Both the position numbers and the translations under genes were made by a program. From assembly GCF_025562755.1 (NCBI RefSeq), contig NZ_CP103300.1, positions 5,203,501 to 5,267,500 of the forward strand: a DNA stretch of 64,000 bases. The letters run 5' to 3'. The notes below the pieces were generated by a model. That model saw only the letters and a program-made list of their open reading frames with translations, did not search any database and was not told where the DNA came from. This stretch comes from Endozoicomonas euniceicola. Its GTDB lineage: Bacteria > Pseudomonadota > Gammaproteobacteria > Pseudomonadales > Endozoicomonadaceae. Shown here in pieces: positions 16,891 through 26,702 of this stretch (positions within the stretch are counted from its first letter, which is position 1; each line of letters begins with the position of its first letter).

Positions 16891-17583
16891 GTGTTGAAAA
16901 TAAAACTTTCTTTCTTATTGTTGTTTTTGGTAATGCATTCTCAAAATGCGCTGTCAATTGATTTTTATCTTGATCTTGATGTTGATCCTGAAAGTACATG
17001 CCAGAATTTTCATATTCTCATTTACCATTCTGATACTGACAGTGTTGAGTACGATGATGATTGTCTTTGTTGCGACCGTTTTGGTGATGTTATTGAACAA
17101 CTTAGTGATGAGGTATTTAGTAAGATTGTTGAAGATATGTTAGCTACCCCGGTTACCTTCCCGGGAGAATTGTTACCCCGAAGCACTGAATGGTATCGTC
17201 GTATGGTGAACACAACTAATGGCAGGTCTTTAGAATACAGCTTTACGGTTACTCAATCATCGAGGAATGTTACAGTGGGCGGGCGTTTTCCTGTCTCTGT
17301 CCTTGTACAAACCTATAGGGCAAGATTCTTGATGCCAGGCTTATCACCGTTTTTCTATACAATAGAAGGTGAAGAAGAGTTACCAGAACCTCAGGACGAA
17401 GACGCTGTAGAGAAAGCCCCGAACGAAAGTACTGTAGAGGAAACTCCGGATGAAAACCCTGTAGAGCCAACGACCAGTAATTTTGGAAATACGCCGGACA
17501 CTTTGCCTGAGCTTAATCCCAGCTTGGGGGAGAGGCTGACTCATCCCTTTATTAACCTGCTTTTCCAGCAGAACAGCAGATAA
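16891..17583 (+). CDS. Array paralogue 5: secreted acidic Cys-motif protein
   Basis: Fifth copy, about 230 aa, closest to copy 4 in the middle and acidic segments. The Cys cluster has one Cys in the first half and CLCC in the second. The end reads NPSLGERLTHPF, so the Trp pair is lost. The start codon situation is as in copy 4. After its stop the standard downstream spacer runs into topB without a dgt remnant, so this is the oldest or terminal unit of the array. Function unknown. Confidence 0.75.
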   Translation: MLKIKLSFLLLFLVMHSQNALSIDFYLDLDVDPESTCQNFHILIYHSDTDSVEYDDDCLCCDRFGDVIEQLSDEVFSKIVEDMLATPVTFPGELLPRSTEWYRRMVNTTNGRSLEYSFTVTQSSRNVTVGGRFPVSVLVQTYRARFLMPGLSPFFYTIEGEEELPEPQDEDAVEKAPNESTVEETPDENPVEPTTSNFGNTPDTLPELNPSLGERLTHPFINLLFQQNSR

Positions 17584-17671
17584 AACTGGTTAATCTGGCA
17601 GTTTATGAATGGGTTAACACAGGGCTGAGCAATATGAGATCATAGCCGCTCAAACCAACGATACGGACTTT

Positions 17672-19651
17672 ATGCGACTGATTATTGCTGAAAAGCCCAG
17701 CCTTGGGCGGGCGATTGCCGATGTGTTGCCAAAGCCTCACAAGAAACACGAAGGGTATATTGAGACTGCCCAGGGTGATTATGTCACCTGGTGCGTCGGG
17801 CATCTTCTGGAACAGGCGGAACCTGACCAGTACGACCCTGCCTTTAAGCAATGGAAACTGGAACATCTGCCTATTGTTCCCCAACAGTGGCAACTCAAGC
17901 CCCGCAAAGGTGTCAGCAAACAGCTTTCGGTGATTCGTAAACTCATGAAAACTGCTGATACCATTGTCCACGCAGGCGACCCTGACCGGGAAGGGCAGTT
18001 GCTGGTGGACGAAGTGCTGGATTACCTGAAGCTGTCTGCCACCCGCAAAAAACAGGTGCGACGGCTGTTGGTGAATGACCTGAATGCTTCGGCGGTTAAG
18101 AGAGCCCTGCAGCGTTTACAGGATAACAGCCATTTTATACCGCTTTCCGTTTCGGCGCTGGCTCGTTCCCGTGCCGACTGGCTTTACGGGATTAACCTGA
18201 CCCGTGCCTATACGGTGCTGGGCAGAAAGTCCGGTTATAACGGTTTGCTGTCCATCGGGCGTGTGCAGACACCGGTACTGGGGCTGGTGGTTCAGCGGGA
18301 CGAGGAACGGGAAAACTTTGTTGCCAAACCCTTTTATGATCTGTTTGCCCAGCTGAATTCAAAGGACAATACTCAGTTTCGTGCCAAATGGCAGCCCAGC
18401 GAAGCCTGTCAGCCATGGATGGATGAAGATGGCCGGGTTCTGGATAGACGTCTGGCTGAAAATGTTGCCGGTCGCATAAAAGGCAAAGCGGGTGAGATCA
18501 GCAAAGCTCTGAATAAACAGGGTAAAGAGTTGCCACCTTTACCTTATTCGTTGTCATCATTGCAGATTGATGCGGCTAAACAGCTGAAGATGAATGCCAA
18601 AGAAACCCTGGATGTTTGTCAGAAGCTTTATGAAAAAAAACTGGTGACCTATCCCCGTTCCGATTGTCGCTACCTGCCGGTTGAGCACTGGCAGGAATCG
18701 CCTGAGGTGCTGGCAGCGATTCGCAGTAATGATGAATCACTGAGCAAGGCGGTGGATCAGGCGTTGCCTGAACGGAAAAGCAAAGCCTGGAATGACAAGA
18801 AAGTGGGTGCTCATCACGCCATTATTCCCACCTCGCGACGAACCGATTTGTTCAAACTGGATACACGACAGCGGCAGCTTTACAGTCTGATTGCCCGGCA
18901 ATACGTTGCCCAGTTTTATGATGATCATCGTTTTACTTCCCGAAGGCTGGAAGTGCTTATTGAAGGCGGTTTGTTTGTGGCGAAAAGCCGCCAGACGGTT
19001 CAGGAGGGGTGGAAAGCCCTGTTTGTCAGACCGGGCAAAGAGCAAGGTTCTGACAGTTCAGCCAATGGCGACGAGCGTGAAGCATCCAATGCTTTTTTGC
19101 CGGACCTGAGCAGCGGTGATTTGGTGCAGTGCATTGATGCTGAGATCAAAGACAAAATGACCCAGCCACCCAAAGCGTTTACCGATGCTACCTTATTGTC
19201 TGCCATGACTGGCATCGCGCGCTTTGTGAAAGACCCGGAGGTTCGCAAGATTCTCAAGGAAACCGACGGTCTCGGAACCGAAGCGACCCGGGCGGGCATT
19301 ATTGAGCTGCTTTTCAATCGCCAGTTTCTCACCCGACAGGGCAAAGAAATTCATGCGACAACCACTGGCAAGGCATTAATCAGGGCATTGCCCGATGCCG
19401 TTGGTCAGCCGGATATGACGGCGCAGTGGGAATCTGCCCTTAATGATATTGTTGAACGCAAGGGAACTTACGCCGGATTTATGGGGAATCTGGATAATAA
19501 ACTGCGCGGTTTGCTGACGCAGGCGTTGAGTGAAGGGGGCGCTGACTTCAGCCAGCTTCCCCAGGGTGATGGTTCTTATCGGAAAAACTATCGGAAGAAG
19601 TCATATCCACGTAAAAGCGCCTCACGACGTAGAAACGATAAAAAAAAGTGA
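17672..19651 (+). CDS. topB: DNA topoisomerase III
   Basis: A type IA topoisomerase that decatenates and relaxes single-stranded or hemicatenated DNA, acting with RecQ-type helicases during replication and recombination. The 659-residue length matches bacterial TopB. The N-terminal Toprim domain starts MRLIIAEKPSLGRAIADVL and has the acidic triad in HAGDPDREGQ. The active-site Tyr lies in LVTYPRSDCRYL (about residue 328), and the conserved GLGTEATRAGIIELL follows. The C-terminus is a short basic tail (RRRNDKKK) without zinc fingers. The start is supported by the conserved N-terminus. The gene converges on a large unknown gene 21 bp downstream. Confidence 0.97.
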   Translation: MRLIIAEKPSLGRAIADVLPKPHKKHEGYIETAQGDYVTWCVGHLLEQAEPDQYDPAFKQWKLEHLPIVPQQWQLKPRKGVSKQLSVIRKLMKTADTIVHAGDPDREGQLLVDEVLDYLKLSATRKKQVRRLLVNDLNASAVKRALQRLQDNSHFIPLSVSALARSRADWLYGINLTRAYTVLGRKSGYNGLLSIGRVQTPVLGLVVQRDEERENFVAKPFYDLFAQLNSKDNTQFRAKWQPSEACQPWMDEDGRVLDRRLAENVAGRIKGKAGEISKALNKQGKELPPLPYSLSSLQIDAAKQLKMNAKETLDVCQKLYEKKLVTYPRSDCRYLPVEHWQESPEVLAAIRSNDESLSKAVDQALPERKSKAWNDKKVGAHHAIIPTSRRTDLFKLDTRQRQLYSLIARQYVAQFYDDHRFTSRRLEVLIEGGLFVAKSRQTVQEGWKALFVRPGKEQGSDSSANGDEREASNAFLPDLSSGDLVQCIDAEIKDKMTQPPKAFTDATLLSAMTGIARFVKDPEVRKILKETDGLGTEATRAGIIELLFNRQFLTRQGKEIHATTTGKALIRALPDAVGQPDMTAQWESALNDIVERKGTYAGFMGNLDNKLRGLLTQALSEGGADFSQLPQGDGSYRKNYRKKSYPRKSASRRRNDKKK

Positions 19652-19672
19652 ATGTCTGACCGCTTTTTGCCT

Positions 19673-22600
19673 TTATTCCAGATTTTTTGAAATCCTGTTG
19701 ATGTGCCAGTCGCACAATTTCTTGACTGGAGCGTCAACGGTTTTTTCGCTCAGTATTTTATAAAGTGCCAGGGCAACTCTCTTTCTTCCCAGTTTGTGCT
19801 CTATAAATTGGGAAAAATAAAGAGCAACGTTGGGGTCTTGAGTCAGTTTGTCTGCATTCTGATCCAGAAAGCGGGTCGCTGTCGATACACTATAAAAGTT
19901 CAATAATTTAGTTAATCCATTATATATTCTGCTTTGTACGCTATTAAACAGGGCTATAAACTCAGATGAGCTATTGTCCTGGTTATTAATACTAAGCTGC
20001 CATATCGTGCTTAATCTGTAGAGAGCGTTAAACCAGTTTTGATGGTTTAATCCTCTTGCCGTTATTCCCTCGTCCAGAGCTCTCAGGGCATAGTACAAGC
20101 CGCTATTAAATTGTACCTGTAACTCTGGGGGCAGAACGTGAAAGTATCGATTTAAAAGACTTTGGAGGTTTGAAGCTAACAGCGGTTTCTCTTTGGTTTC
20201 TTTATCAATCCAGTTGAATGCCTGAGCGTATTCGATCAGCTTACGCAGTTCCTGTAGAGCATGGGAGGTCATTGTTATGGACGCTTTAAGATCATCCTGG
20301 TGCTTTCGTTCAATTTCATCATTAACTCTTTTTAGACTGTCCGCCCATCGCTGTTGATATTCAGCGGGCACTGTCTCGTTGGCAGTGAGCAACTCAGAAG
20401 CGGCACGCCATTGTCTGTTGTTGATCAGAGTATTAATTTTTTCAAGTTGCCCCTGATAGAACCTGAATATTTCCCGTCGCTCCCTGAGGCTGGTGCTGTC
20501 ATGTTCATATTGTGGATGTGGGGTGATGTAGGCAGCCCATCGTCCGAGCCAGTTGATGTAGTCATCGACATTCTGGTTGTCAATATCCTGAATGTGCTCG
20601 ATGACGGTAGAATAAAGCTGCTGGTAAATGATTGTAATGACCTGCTTCAAGCGTATCTGATCGTTGCTGGTCAGCTTTTTACGGGTAGAGCGCATCTGAG
20701 GGTGTTTCAGCATGGGCAGAGCTTCGGAGACTTTGTCTGCCTCAACTTTCTGTTCGAGTTCTTCCAGCCAAGACGGGGCAGCCTGCTCTGGAAATAAATG
20801 ACTTAACCACTGCATTCCCCGCTTCTGTTCAACCGTTAACATTAGCTCTAATATGCCCAGTCTTTCCCTGATTTCCCGTACTCTTAATTCATTGTCGCTG
20901 GTTATGCCTGAATTATTAACCCGTAGGGTCAGGTCGTAAAGCAGTGGCCAGAATGCGTTGCGCAGTTGGTTGGCAAGTCTTCTCTTGCTTTTGTTTGATG
21001 AAACAGCGCCTTTGCTTTGCTGAAATATCTCAGAAATGAGTCCAAGAGCTGTTCCAAACGCTCCCTGTGAGAGATAATGGTCTATCTGTCTGATTAAGTC
21101 AGATAATGGCTGTTCCGGAAGCGAGAGGGGGGTGACGGGCTCCAGCCTGTCATCATAGGGTTCAATGACCGGTGTAAAGGTCACAGTCAACAGGCTATCA
21201 GGATATACCCTGTCAGCGGTTTGCGTCGTTTCAATCCGCTTTTCCAGAACGCAAGCCAGATGCTCATCGAGCAATCCAGTCTGCTTTGCTGCATCGATAA
21301 CCCATACTACTTTGGAATACTGCTGATACGTCAGTGAAGGTGGGTTTTCTTCAATTAAGGTCACTACTTCTTCCAGAGTGGTCGACAGAATAGCTTTAAC
21401 TCGCTTATGAGCCACTCTAGGAGCATCATTTGTCTTGAAACCCAGGAGGTCTGCCATTGGTAAAATCTCAGACTGGAGCAAATCAAGGCGCTCAAAAGAG
21501 CTGAGTTTTTTGGAATTATCGAGCGTGGTTTGCAGAGACCTTGTCCATGCTATGGCCAGACTGCTCCTTGAAGCACTGGACATTACCAGTCTGTACCGAT
21601 GATAAAGAGCTTCAGCTTCTTTTTTTACCATCTGCTTTTGCTCTATATCTAAATTTATATCTCTAAGGTGTATAAATAACTGATCAAGTTCAGACGTTAT
21701 GAGTTTTTTTTCATCTAAAGGGAGGGGGTAGAGACTGCGCTGTGGATCTGGATGAAGCTCTCTGGGCATCAGGCGGAGTAAGCGATAATTATCCAATGCT
21801 GCCTCGAAGTTTTTCTGCGTTTTGACGTCTCGGCGGTAGCTGTCCTTAAAGAGGTTGAGTAAAGTTTCGTGGAGAATTTTGCGATTTGGGTTGTTCCTGG
21901 TGATGCTTGCTGCTCTCATTATCAGATGTATCCGTATGATTTTGGCAATCCCATGCTGGAATTGTCCTTCTAAACGGAGAGCTTGTACTTCAGAGATTAA
22001 TGAGCTGAATACGGAGTCAGTATTACAGTCATTAATGGATTTATCGGCTGGTATTTGACTGCTTCTGCATTGCTGGTATCCATCCGCGGGCACCTCTCTT
22101 ACTGTGCCTGAAGTCTGAGCCACTTTGTTCTTTTGTGTGTACGGAGTTTTTTTCTTGTTTGGAGTCCTGTGTTTTTCTCCTTCTCCTCCTTCTCCTTCTC
22201 TTTTTCTTTTTGGTGCTTGCCGAACATAATAGTTCCACCCGCCCCACCCACCGCCAGCGGGGACAGTCCACCCGAAGATAATGAAATCCAGCAGGCTTTG
22301 GTAGTATTGGCTGAACCATAGCTGTACCATTGCTCTGCTTATACGGTAAAGACTGCCACTATCACCACGGACAATGTAAAAAATTTCGCCACTTCTGTCC
22401 CTGATACTAAGCACGTAACCATAAAGGCGAGCCAGCAGGTTTAACAGAACATCGTCCGTCGACTCATCATTAGTAAAGGTAAAGCGTCTGATATAAGTTT
22501 GTTCAGAGGGCTCTTTCAGGATTGCGCCCGCAACAAGTTCAGGCCAATGATTCTCTACGGTTGTTGAGACCTGGGCGAGCAGCGGGAACAATGACGGAGA

Positions 22601-23236
22601 AATAATAAGCGCATTTTCAGAATCCCCTTTCAACCATATAACTTCTTCGTGAAGAAACCAGCCAGAAAAGTCAGGGGAATGGTTGTTTTGCTGGCTCAGA
22701 TCAACAGGATAAGGCTCAGGGAAAAGCTCATGAAGTCCTTTGTGGACAGTATCCAGGTCCTCATTGGAGCAATCAGGAAAAAAAATAGTTTGCACTGGGT
22801 GGATACTGTTCTTGATACAGGCAATTTTCTGTGTCGCCTGCCAGGTGTTTTCGGGCGATGGCGGTGTGGCCTCAGGCGGAGACGGGAGTACCCAGTGTTT
22901 ATAACAATGGCCGTCCTGCCTAATGTACTGAAAGGTGTTGGTGTCTTTTAAATGCAGGTTTGCGGTATGGTGCCCGATCAAAAAGGATACAACAGGGTCG
23001 GCTGTGCAGTCCCCATTATCTGGTACACTGATGGCTTCTGGTATAGAGGCCGCTGGCTTTTGGAAAAAATCAGAAGGCTTAACATGGTGTTTGATACTCA
23101 GGGGAAGTAACACGACTGGTATTGAATCGATTATCCCCGCTAATACCTGGCTGGGCGACGTTATAAGACAGAATAGAAAGAACCCGTGCCTCAGTAATTG
23201 AGCCACTGTATTGTAATAAGTCAACACAAATGCCAC
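19673..23236 (-). CDS. Large secreted protein of unknown function with NLS-like cluster
   Basis: A 1187-residue protein that I cannot assign to a family. Residues about 15-33 are hydrophobic and end in VLAG, consistent with a signal peptide; the start is GTG, or another GTG three codons later. The body is mostly predicted helical, with many Leu/Gln/Glu-rich stretches. Around residues 338-370 there is a highly basic, low-complexity segment with PKRKREGEGG and PNKKKTPYTQKNK, resembling monopartite nuclear-localisation signals. That stretch comes from an imperfect purine-rich DNA run near 22140-22205, so simple-sequence expansion is an alternative. The gene is monocistronic and faces topB. Confidence 0.75.
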   Translation of the reverse strand: MAFVLTYYNTVAQLLRHGFFLFCLITSPSQVLAGIIDSIPVVLLPLSIKHHVKPSDFFQKPAASIPEAISVPDNGDCTADPVVSFLIGHHTANLHLKDTNTFQYIRQDGHCYKHWVLPSPPEATPPSPENTWQATQKIACIKNSIHPVQTIFFPDCSNEDLDTVHKGLHELFPEPYPVDLSQQNNHSPDFSGWFLHEEVIWLKGDSENALIISPSLFPLLAQVSTTVENHWPELVAGAILKEPSEQTYIRRFTFTNDESTDDVLLNLLARLYGYVLSIRDRSGEIFYIVRGDSGSLYRISRAMVQLWFSQYYQSLLDFIIFGWTVPAGGGWGGWNYYVRQAPKRKREGEGGEGEKHRTPNKKKTPYTQKNKVAQTSGTVREVPADGYQQCRSSQIPADKSINDCNTDSVFSSLISEVQALRLEGQFQHGIAKIIRIHLIMRAASITRNNPNRKILHETLLNLFKDSYRRDVKTQKNFEAALDNYRLLRLMPRELHPDPQRSLYPLPLDEKKLITSELDQLFIHLRDINLDIEQKQMVKKEAEALYHRYRLVMSSASRSSLAIAWTRSLQTTLDNSKKLSSFERLDLLQSEILPMADLLGFKTNDAPRVAHKRVKAILSTTLEEVVTLIEENPPSLTYQQYSKVVWVIDAAKQTGLLDEHLACVLEKRIETTQTADRVYPDSLLTVTFTPVIEPYDDRLEPVTPLSLPEQPLSDLIRQIDHYLSQGAFGTALGLISEIFQQSKGAVSSNKSKRRLANQLRNAFWPLLYDLTLRVNNSGITSDNELRVREIRERLGILELMLTVEQKRGMQWLSHLFPEQAAPSWLEELEQKVEADKVSEALPMLKHPQMRSTRKKLTSNDQIRLKQVITIIYQQLYSTVIEHIQDIDNQNVDDYINWLGRWAAYITPHPQYEHDSTSLRERREIFRFYQGQLEKINTLINNRQWRAASELLTANETVPAEYQQRWADSLKRVNDEIERKHQDDLKASITMTSHALQELRKLIEYAQAFNWIDKETKEKPLLASNLQSLLNRYFHVLPPELQVQFNSGLYYALRALDEGITARGLNHQNWFNALYRLSTIWQLSINNQDNSSSEFIALFNSVQSRIYNGLTKLLNFYSVSTATRFLDQNADKLTQDPNVALYFSQFIEHKLGRKRVALALYKILSEKTVDAPVKKLCDWHINRISKNLE

Positions 23237-23440
23237 CCTGGGATAATTTTTTGATTCTTGGTTGTTACTGGGAAAGACTCACCGACCGTTATTGATTCCT
23301 ATTGATTGAAGTATTTACGGTGTGATGAAAAATCATGGAAACTAAGATAGCTGAAAAGAGCGACTATGATGCGTGCAAGTCAATGAATTTGTAGCGTGTA
23401 CTATGGTACATTACACCGGTATTTTTATAAGGTTGACTGA

Positions 23441-23806
23441 ATGAAACACGCTGCTACTGCTCTTGCTATTGGTTTAAGCTGTTACTCTGCACAGGCCACA
23501 GCTGGAGACAGTTATTCCTACACCTGCCTGCACGGTCGTGACACTCGTATTATTGACGTGATTTACCTGCAAAGAGAGTCTCCTGTTCCCTGTGAGGTTC
23601 GTTACACCAAAAAAGGCAGTGTCGAGAGTGAAGAAACGCTCTGGAATGCCAACTACGCCATTGGCTTCTGTGAAGAGAAAGCAGAAAACTTTATGAAGCA
23701 GCAGGAAGAGTGGGGTTGGGCTTGCCAGAAAGACAAACCGTTACAACCCGTAAAATTGCCTGAAGATTCAGAAATCGCTGAACCCGGGCAGTTGCCGGAA
23801 CTCTGA
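23441..23806 (+). CDS. Small periplasmic protein
   Basis: A 121-residue protein with a clear signal peptide (MKHAATALAIGLSCYSAQATAG, cut here as MKHAATALAIGL... ATA-G). The mature part has four cysteines (TCLHGRD, PCEVRY, GFCEEK, WACQKD), probably two disulfides, and an acidic C-terminus. Similar small secreted proteins of unknown function are common in marine gammaproteobacteria. The ATG follows AAGGTTGACTGA. A GC-rich palindrome follows the gene. Confidence 0.8.
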   Translation: MKHAATALAIGLSCYSAQATAGDSYSYTCLHGRDTRIIDVIYLQRESPVPCEVRYTKKGSVESEETLWNANYAIGFCEEKAENFMKQQEEWGWACQKDKPLQPVKLPEDSEIAEPGQLPEL

Positions 23807-23815
23807 GCCGAAGTA

Positions 23816-23842
23816 GGGAGGCCTGTTAACAGGCTTCCTGTA
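23816..23842 (+). terminator. Hairpin after the small periplasmic gene
   Basis: AGGAAGCC-type stem centred on GCCTGTTAACAGGC, ten bases after the stop, followed by TGTAAAAAG rather than a U tract. It could be a weak terminator. Confidence 0.45.
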
Positions 23843-23897
23843 AAAAGATGATCCTGGCTTGATGCCGTAGGAAATGAGTCTTAAGCTTTATTGACGA

Positions 23898-24440
23898 GTG
23901 GGCTGTTTTCTTCCCTGTCCAATAACGGTAGACTCTCCAATGCTTCCGACCGTTCCGCGTCAATTCATAAGAAACTGTATTCCCAATTCCATCGTTGCGA
24001 TAATGATTGAGCTGCGTACGAACTGGGGCCATGCCAATATTACCGAAGATATGATCAAAAAGTACCGGCGCTTTGTCGCTCTTTTACGTACCGAGAATAC
24101 ATTAATCCCCAATGCTATGCGGGAAGCTGACGCAGAATGTATTTTTGTCAGTCCTGAAGGAACTTCATTGATAGGGCAATTAATTACACGGCAAGTCGAT
24201 CTGGCTATAGCAATACAGTATTCAACCCGTCACGCTTACCCCATTAAGCGGGATCGTTCGAAGGAAAATAGCTTTCTGGCAATCAATCAGTCCGGAACAC
24301 AGCTTGCAAACCCTGTTTATACTCCGCTAATCGATGCGCCTGAAGTTCATTTTTATCATATAAAACCAAAAGACAGAGATCTTGCTGAAGAAGATGAAGT
24401 CGAGGTAGCAAGGCTATTGCAGGAGTACGAAATTGTATGA
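23898..24440 (+). CDS. Hypothetical protein
   Basis: Up to 180 residues; not recognised. The first start is a GTG with no ribosome site; ATGs at 23940 and 24003 are alternatives, and the part from MIELRTNWGHAN onward looks most protein-like (mixed helices, charged tail EEDEVEVARLLQEYEIV). No signal peptide or membrane segment. It stands alone between the small periplasmic gene and the convergent art operon. The long open frame and plausible composition support coding, but the start is uncertain. Confidence 0.5.
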   Translation: MGCFLPCPITVDSPMLPTVPRQFIRNCIPNSIVAIMIELRTNWGHANITEDMIKKYRRFVALLRTENTLIPNAMREADAECIFVSPEGTSLIGQLITRQVDLAIAIQYSTRHAYPIKRDRSKENSFLAINQSGTQLANPVYTPLIDAPEVHFYHIKPKDRDLAEEDEVEVARLLQEYEIV

Positions 24441-24485
24441 CTCTAATCCGCTCTCCTGCACTGTTATAGCGTTGTAAACGACGGC

Positions 24486-25184
24486 TTATCGAGAAAATGC
24501 CAAAGCTTTTCTTTCCAGCAAACGAACCAGTAACGTCATAATCCCCGTCAGCGCCAGGTAGATGACACCGGCCATGGTAAACACCGTGAGTGTGTCGTAA
24601 GTTCGTGCATTCAGGCGTGAGGCATACCCCATCAGATCCATCAGGGTGATGGTACTGGCCAGTGAAGACCCTTTCATAATCAGAATCATCTCATTGCCAT
24701 AAGCTGGCAAAGCCCGACGAATCGCATGGGGCAGAATGACTTTGCCCAGTGCCTGCACTTTGGTCATGCCCAGGGCATAGCAGGCTTCCCACTCACCCGG
24801 AGCAACATTGTCAATCGCGCCTTTAAATAACTGGGTAGAGTAGGCTGCACTGTTCAGCGCCAGGGCCAGCATGGCACAAAACCAGGGTTCACTCAGCAGA
24901 GGCCAGAGACGGCTGTCTTTAAACAGGTCGAATTGTGCCGGGCCATAGTAGATTAAAAAAATCTGCACCAGCAGTGGTGTACCGGTAAATAACAGTATTT
25001 GCAGCCTGACCAGTGAGTTCAGAACTTTGATGCGCAGTGTCAACACCAGAGTAAACAGCAGTGCCAGAACGCAGCCGAGTAGCACGCTGGCAAAGGTTAG
25101 CTCCAGGGTAGTTCCCAACCCTTTCAGCAGCTCTGGCAGATAAGAGAGTCCGGGCAGGTAAGAGAGCTCGGTGTCCATACTCAT
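24486..25184 (-). CDS. artM: Arginine-type ABC transporter permease (ArtM-like)
   Basis: A 232-residue inner-membrane permease of the polar amino acid family (HisM/ArtM type) with about five membrane segments. The EAA-loop region is visible as EWEACYALGMTKVQALGKVILPHA, of which the core is EACYALGMTK. It pairs with the ArtQ-like permease, whose stop overlaps its start by four bases. It is the last gene of the importer operon. Specificity for arginine is inferred from the artP-I-Q-M gene order and from argR lying opposite, not from permease sequence. Confidence 0.88.
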   Translation of the reverse strand: MSMDTELSYLPGLSYLPELLKGLGTTLELTFASVLLGCVLALLFTLVLTLRIKVLNSLVRLQILLFTGTPLLVQIFLIYYGPAQFDLFKDSRLWPLLSEPWFCAMLALALNSAAYSTQLFKGAIDNVAPGEWEACYALGMTKVQALGKVILPHAIRRALPAYGNEMILIMKGSSLASTITLMDLMGYASRLNARTYDTLTVFTMAGVIYLALTGIMTLLVRLLERKALAFSR

Positions 25185-25879
25185 ATTTTCACCTCCCGGA
25201 CATAGCGGCTGGAATGTTGCTTCATACGATTTATCAGGTTCTGGCTAAGCAGTGTGATGGCCAGATAAATCAGTGCGGCCATGCAGTACCAGGTAAAGGG
25301 CTCATAAGTCTTCACCGAAATAAGCTGTGCCTGTCGCAGAATATCGTTGATACCAATCAAGGCGACCAGCGCCGTATCCTTTAACAGCACCAGCCACTGG
25401 TTGCCCAGTCCGGGCAGGGCATGACGCCATGCCTGAGGCAACACAATACGAAAGAAAGTCCGGGGTGGAGTAAGTCCCAGGGCTTTGGCGGCTTCTTTCT
25501 GCCCGCTGGCGACGGACAGCATGGCTCCCCTTAGAATCTGGCTGGCATAAGCCGAATAGATGAGTGACAGGGCAATGGTGCCTGCGGTGAACGGACTCAG
25601 CTCAATAAACTGATCGGTCAGTAGAAAGAAGGCGTGGGTGAACCCAAAATAGACAAAGAAAATAATCAGCAATTCTGGCAGGCCGCGCAGAATGGTAACG
25701 ACAAGTGCTGTCAGCCAGGCCAGAGGGCGGAAGCGGGACAGTTCTCCCAGGGCAAACACCAGGGCCAGAATCAGGCCAGCCCCCAGGGCTGACAGAGCCA
25801 GCCCCAGAGTCATCAGTGTCGCATCAAGAAACAGCCCGGAGTAGCGCGAAAGCGCGTCGATGAGGGAAGAGGCATCCAT
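25181..25879 (-). CDS. artQ: Arginine-type ABC transporter permease (ArtQ-like)
   Basis: A 232-residue permease of the same family as its downstream partner. It has an N-terminal membrane segment, a LRGLPELLIIFF motif typical of HisQ/ArtQ proteins and the EAA loop GQKEAAKALGLTPPRTF. It forms the heterodimeric channel with ArtM. Ten bases separate it from the binding-protein gene, and it overlaps artM by four bases, so translation is probably coupled. Confidence 0.88.
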   Translation of the reverse strand: MDASSLIDALSRYSGLFLDATLMTLGLALSALGAGLILALVFALGELSRFRPLAWLTALVVTILRGLPELLIIFFVYFGFTHAFFLLTDQFIELSPFTAGTIALSLIYSAYASQILRGAMLSVASGQKEAAKALGLTPPRTFFRIVLPQAWRHALPGLGNQWLVLLKDTALVALIGINDILRQAQLISVKTYEPFTWYCMAALIYLAITLLSQNLINRMKQHSSRYVREVKI

Positions 25880-25888
25880 GAGTCCGGC

Positions 25889-26650
25889 TTACCTGGCTTC
25901 TGGAAAGTACTTGTCATGAATCTTCTGCCAGGTGCCGTTGTTCTTCAGCGTGGTCAGGGCATCATCAATCTTGCTTTTCAGGGGGTTTTTCTGACGTACG
26001 GCAATACCATAGCCGACACCGAAATAATCTGCGTCCCTGATCACTTCGCCCATGCGACTGTAATCACCTTTACCCTGTTCGAGCAGCCAGTCATTGGCAA
26101 CCGCTGTGTCAGAGAATACAGCATCCAGACGACCATTGGTCATATCCAGAAAAGCGTTCTGAATGGTTTCATAAGGGCGAACAGTGACCCCCTGCTTTTC
26201 GAATTTATCGATCATGTAAGTTTGGAAGGTTGAACCATTCTGTACACCCACGGCTTTGCCTGTCAGGTCATTAGCTGACTTGAATGACTTATTTTTAGCC
26301 GCCACAAAAGAAGCGGAGTTCTCAAAGTAAGGCATGCTGAAATCCACCTGTTTCTGGCGCGCCGGGGTAATATCCATACCCGCTATCACCGCGTCAAAAC
26401 GACGATATTTCAGACCTGGGATCAGGCTGTCAAAAGGCTGGGTGCTAAACGTACACTCTGCTTTTATTTCTGCGCAGATGGCTTTGGCAAGGTCAATGTC
26501 AAAACCGGTCACTTCATTATTGTCGTCCAGAAACTCAAAGGGAGGGTAAGTGGCTTCTGTGCCAAAGCGAATGGTTTCAGCGGCCTGTAGCTGAAAACTT
26601 CCCAAGGCCAGTGCGGCAGTAGTTATGGCGATGGCGTATAACTTTTTCAT
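25889..26650 (-). CDS. artJ: Periplasmic arginine-type binding protein
   Basis: A 253-residue type II periplasmic binding protein. The signal peptide runs to about residue 23 (QLQAAE). The family signature GFDIDLAKAICAEI is at about residues 48-61, and the ligand-contact motif AGMDITPARQKQVDFSMPY at about 90. The order artP-binding protein-artQ-artM matches the enterobacterial arginine importer. Delivery of arginine or another basic amino acid to ArtQM is expected; lysine or ornithine cannot be excluded. Confidence 0.9.
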   Translation of the reverse strand: MKKLYAIAITTAALALGSFQLQAAETIRFGTEATYPPFEFLDDNNEVTGFDIDLAKAICAEIKAECTFSTQPFDSLIPGLKYRRFDAVIAGMDITPARQKQVDFSMPYFENSASFVAAKNKSFKSANDLTGKAVGVQNGSTFQTYMIDKFEKQGVTVRPYETIQNAFLDMTNGRLDAVFSDTAVANDWLLEQGKGDYSRMGEVIRDADYFGVGYGIAVRQKNPLKSKIDDALTTLKNNGTWQKIHDKYFPEAR

Positions 26651-26702
26651 TCTATATCCTGTTATTGGTATAACTCATTCTGAAGCCGGTCAGGCTTCTG
26701 AC

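Noticed and set aside
22041..22319. Arg/Lys-rich frame on the minus strand
   Set aside because: Shadow of the purine-rich stretch in the 1187-aa gene in another frame.
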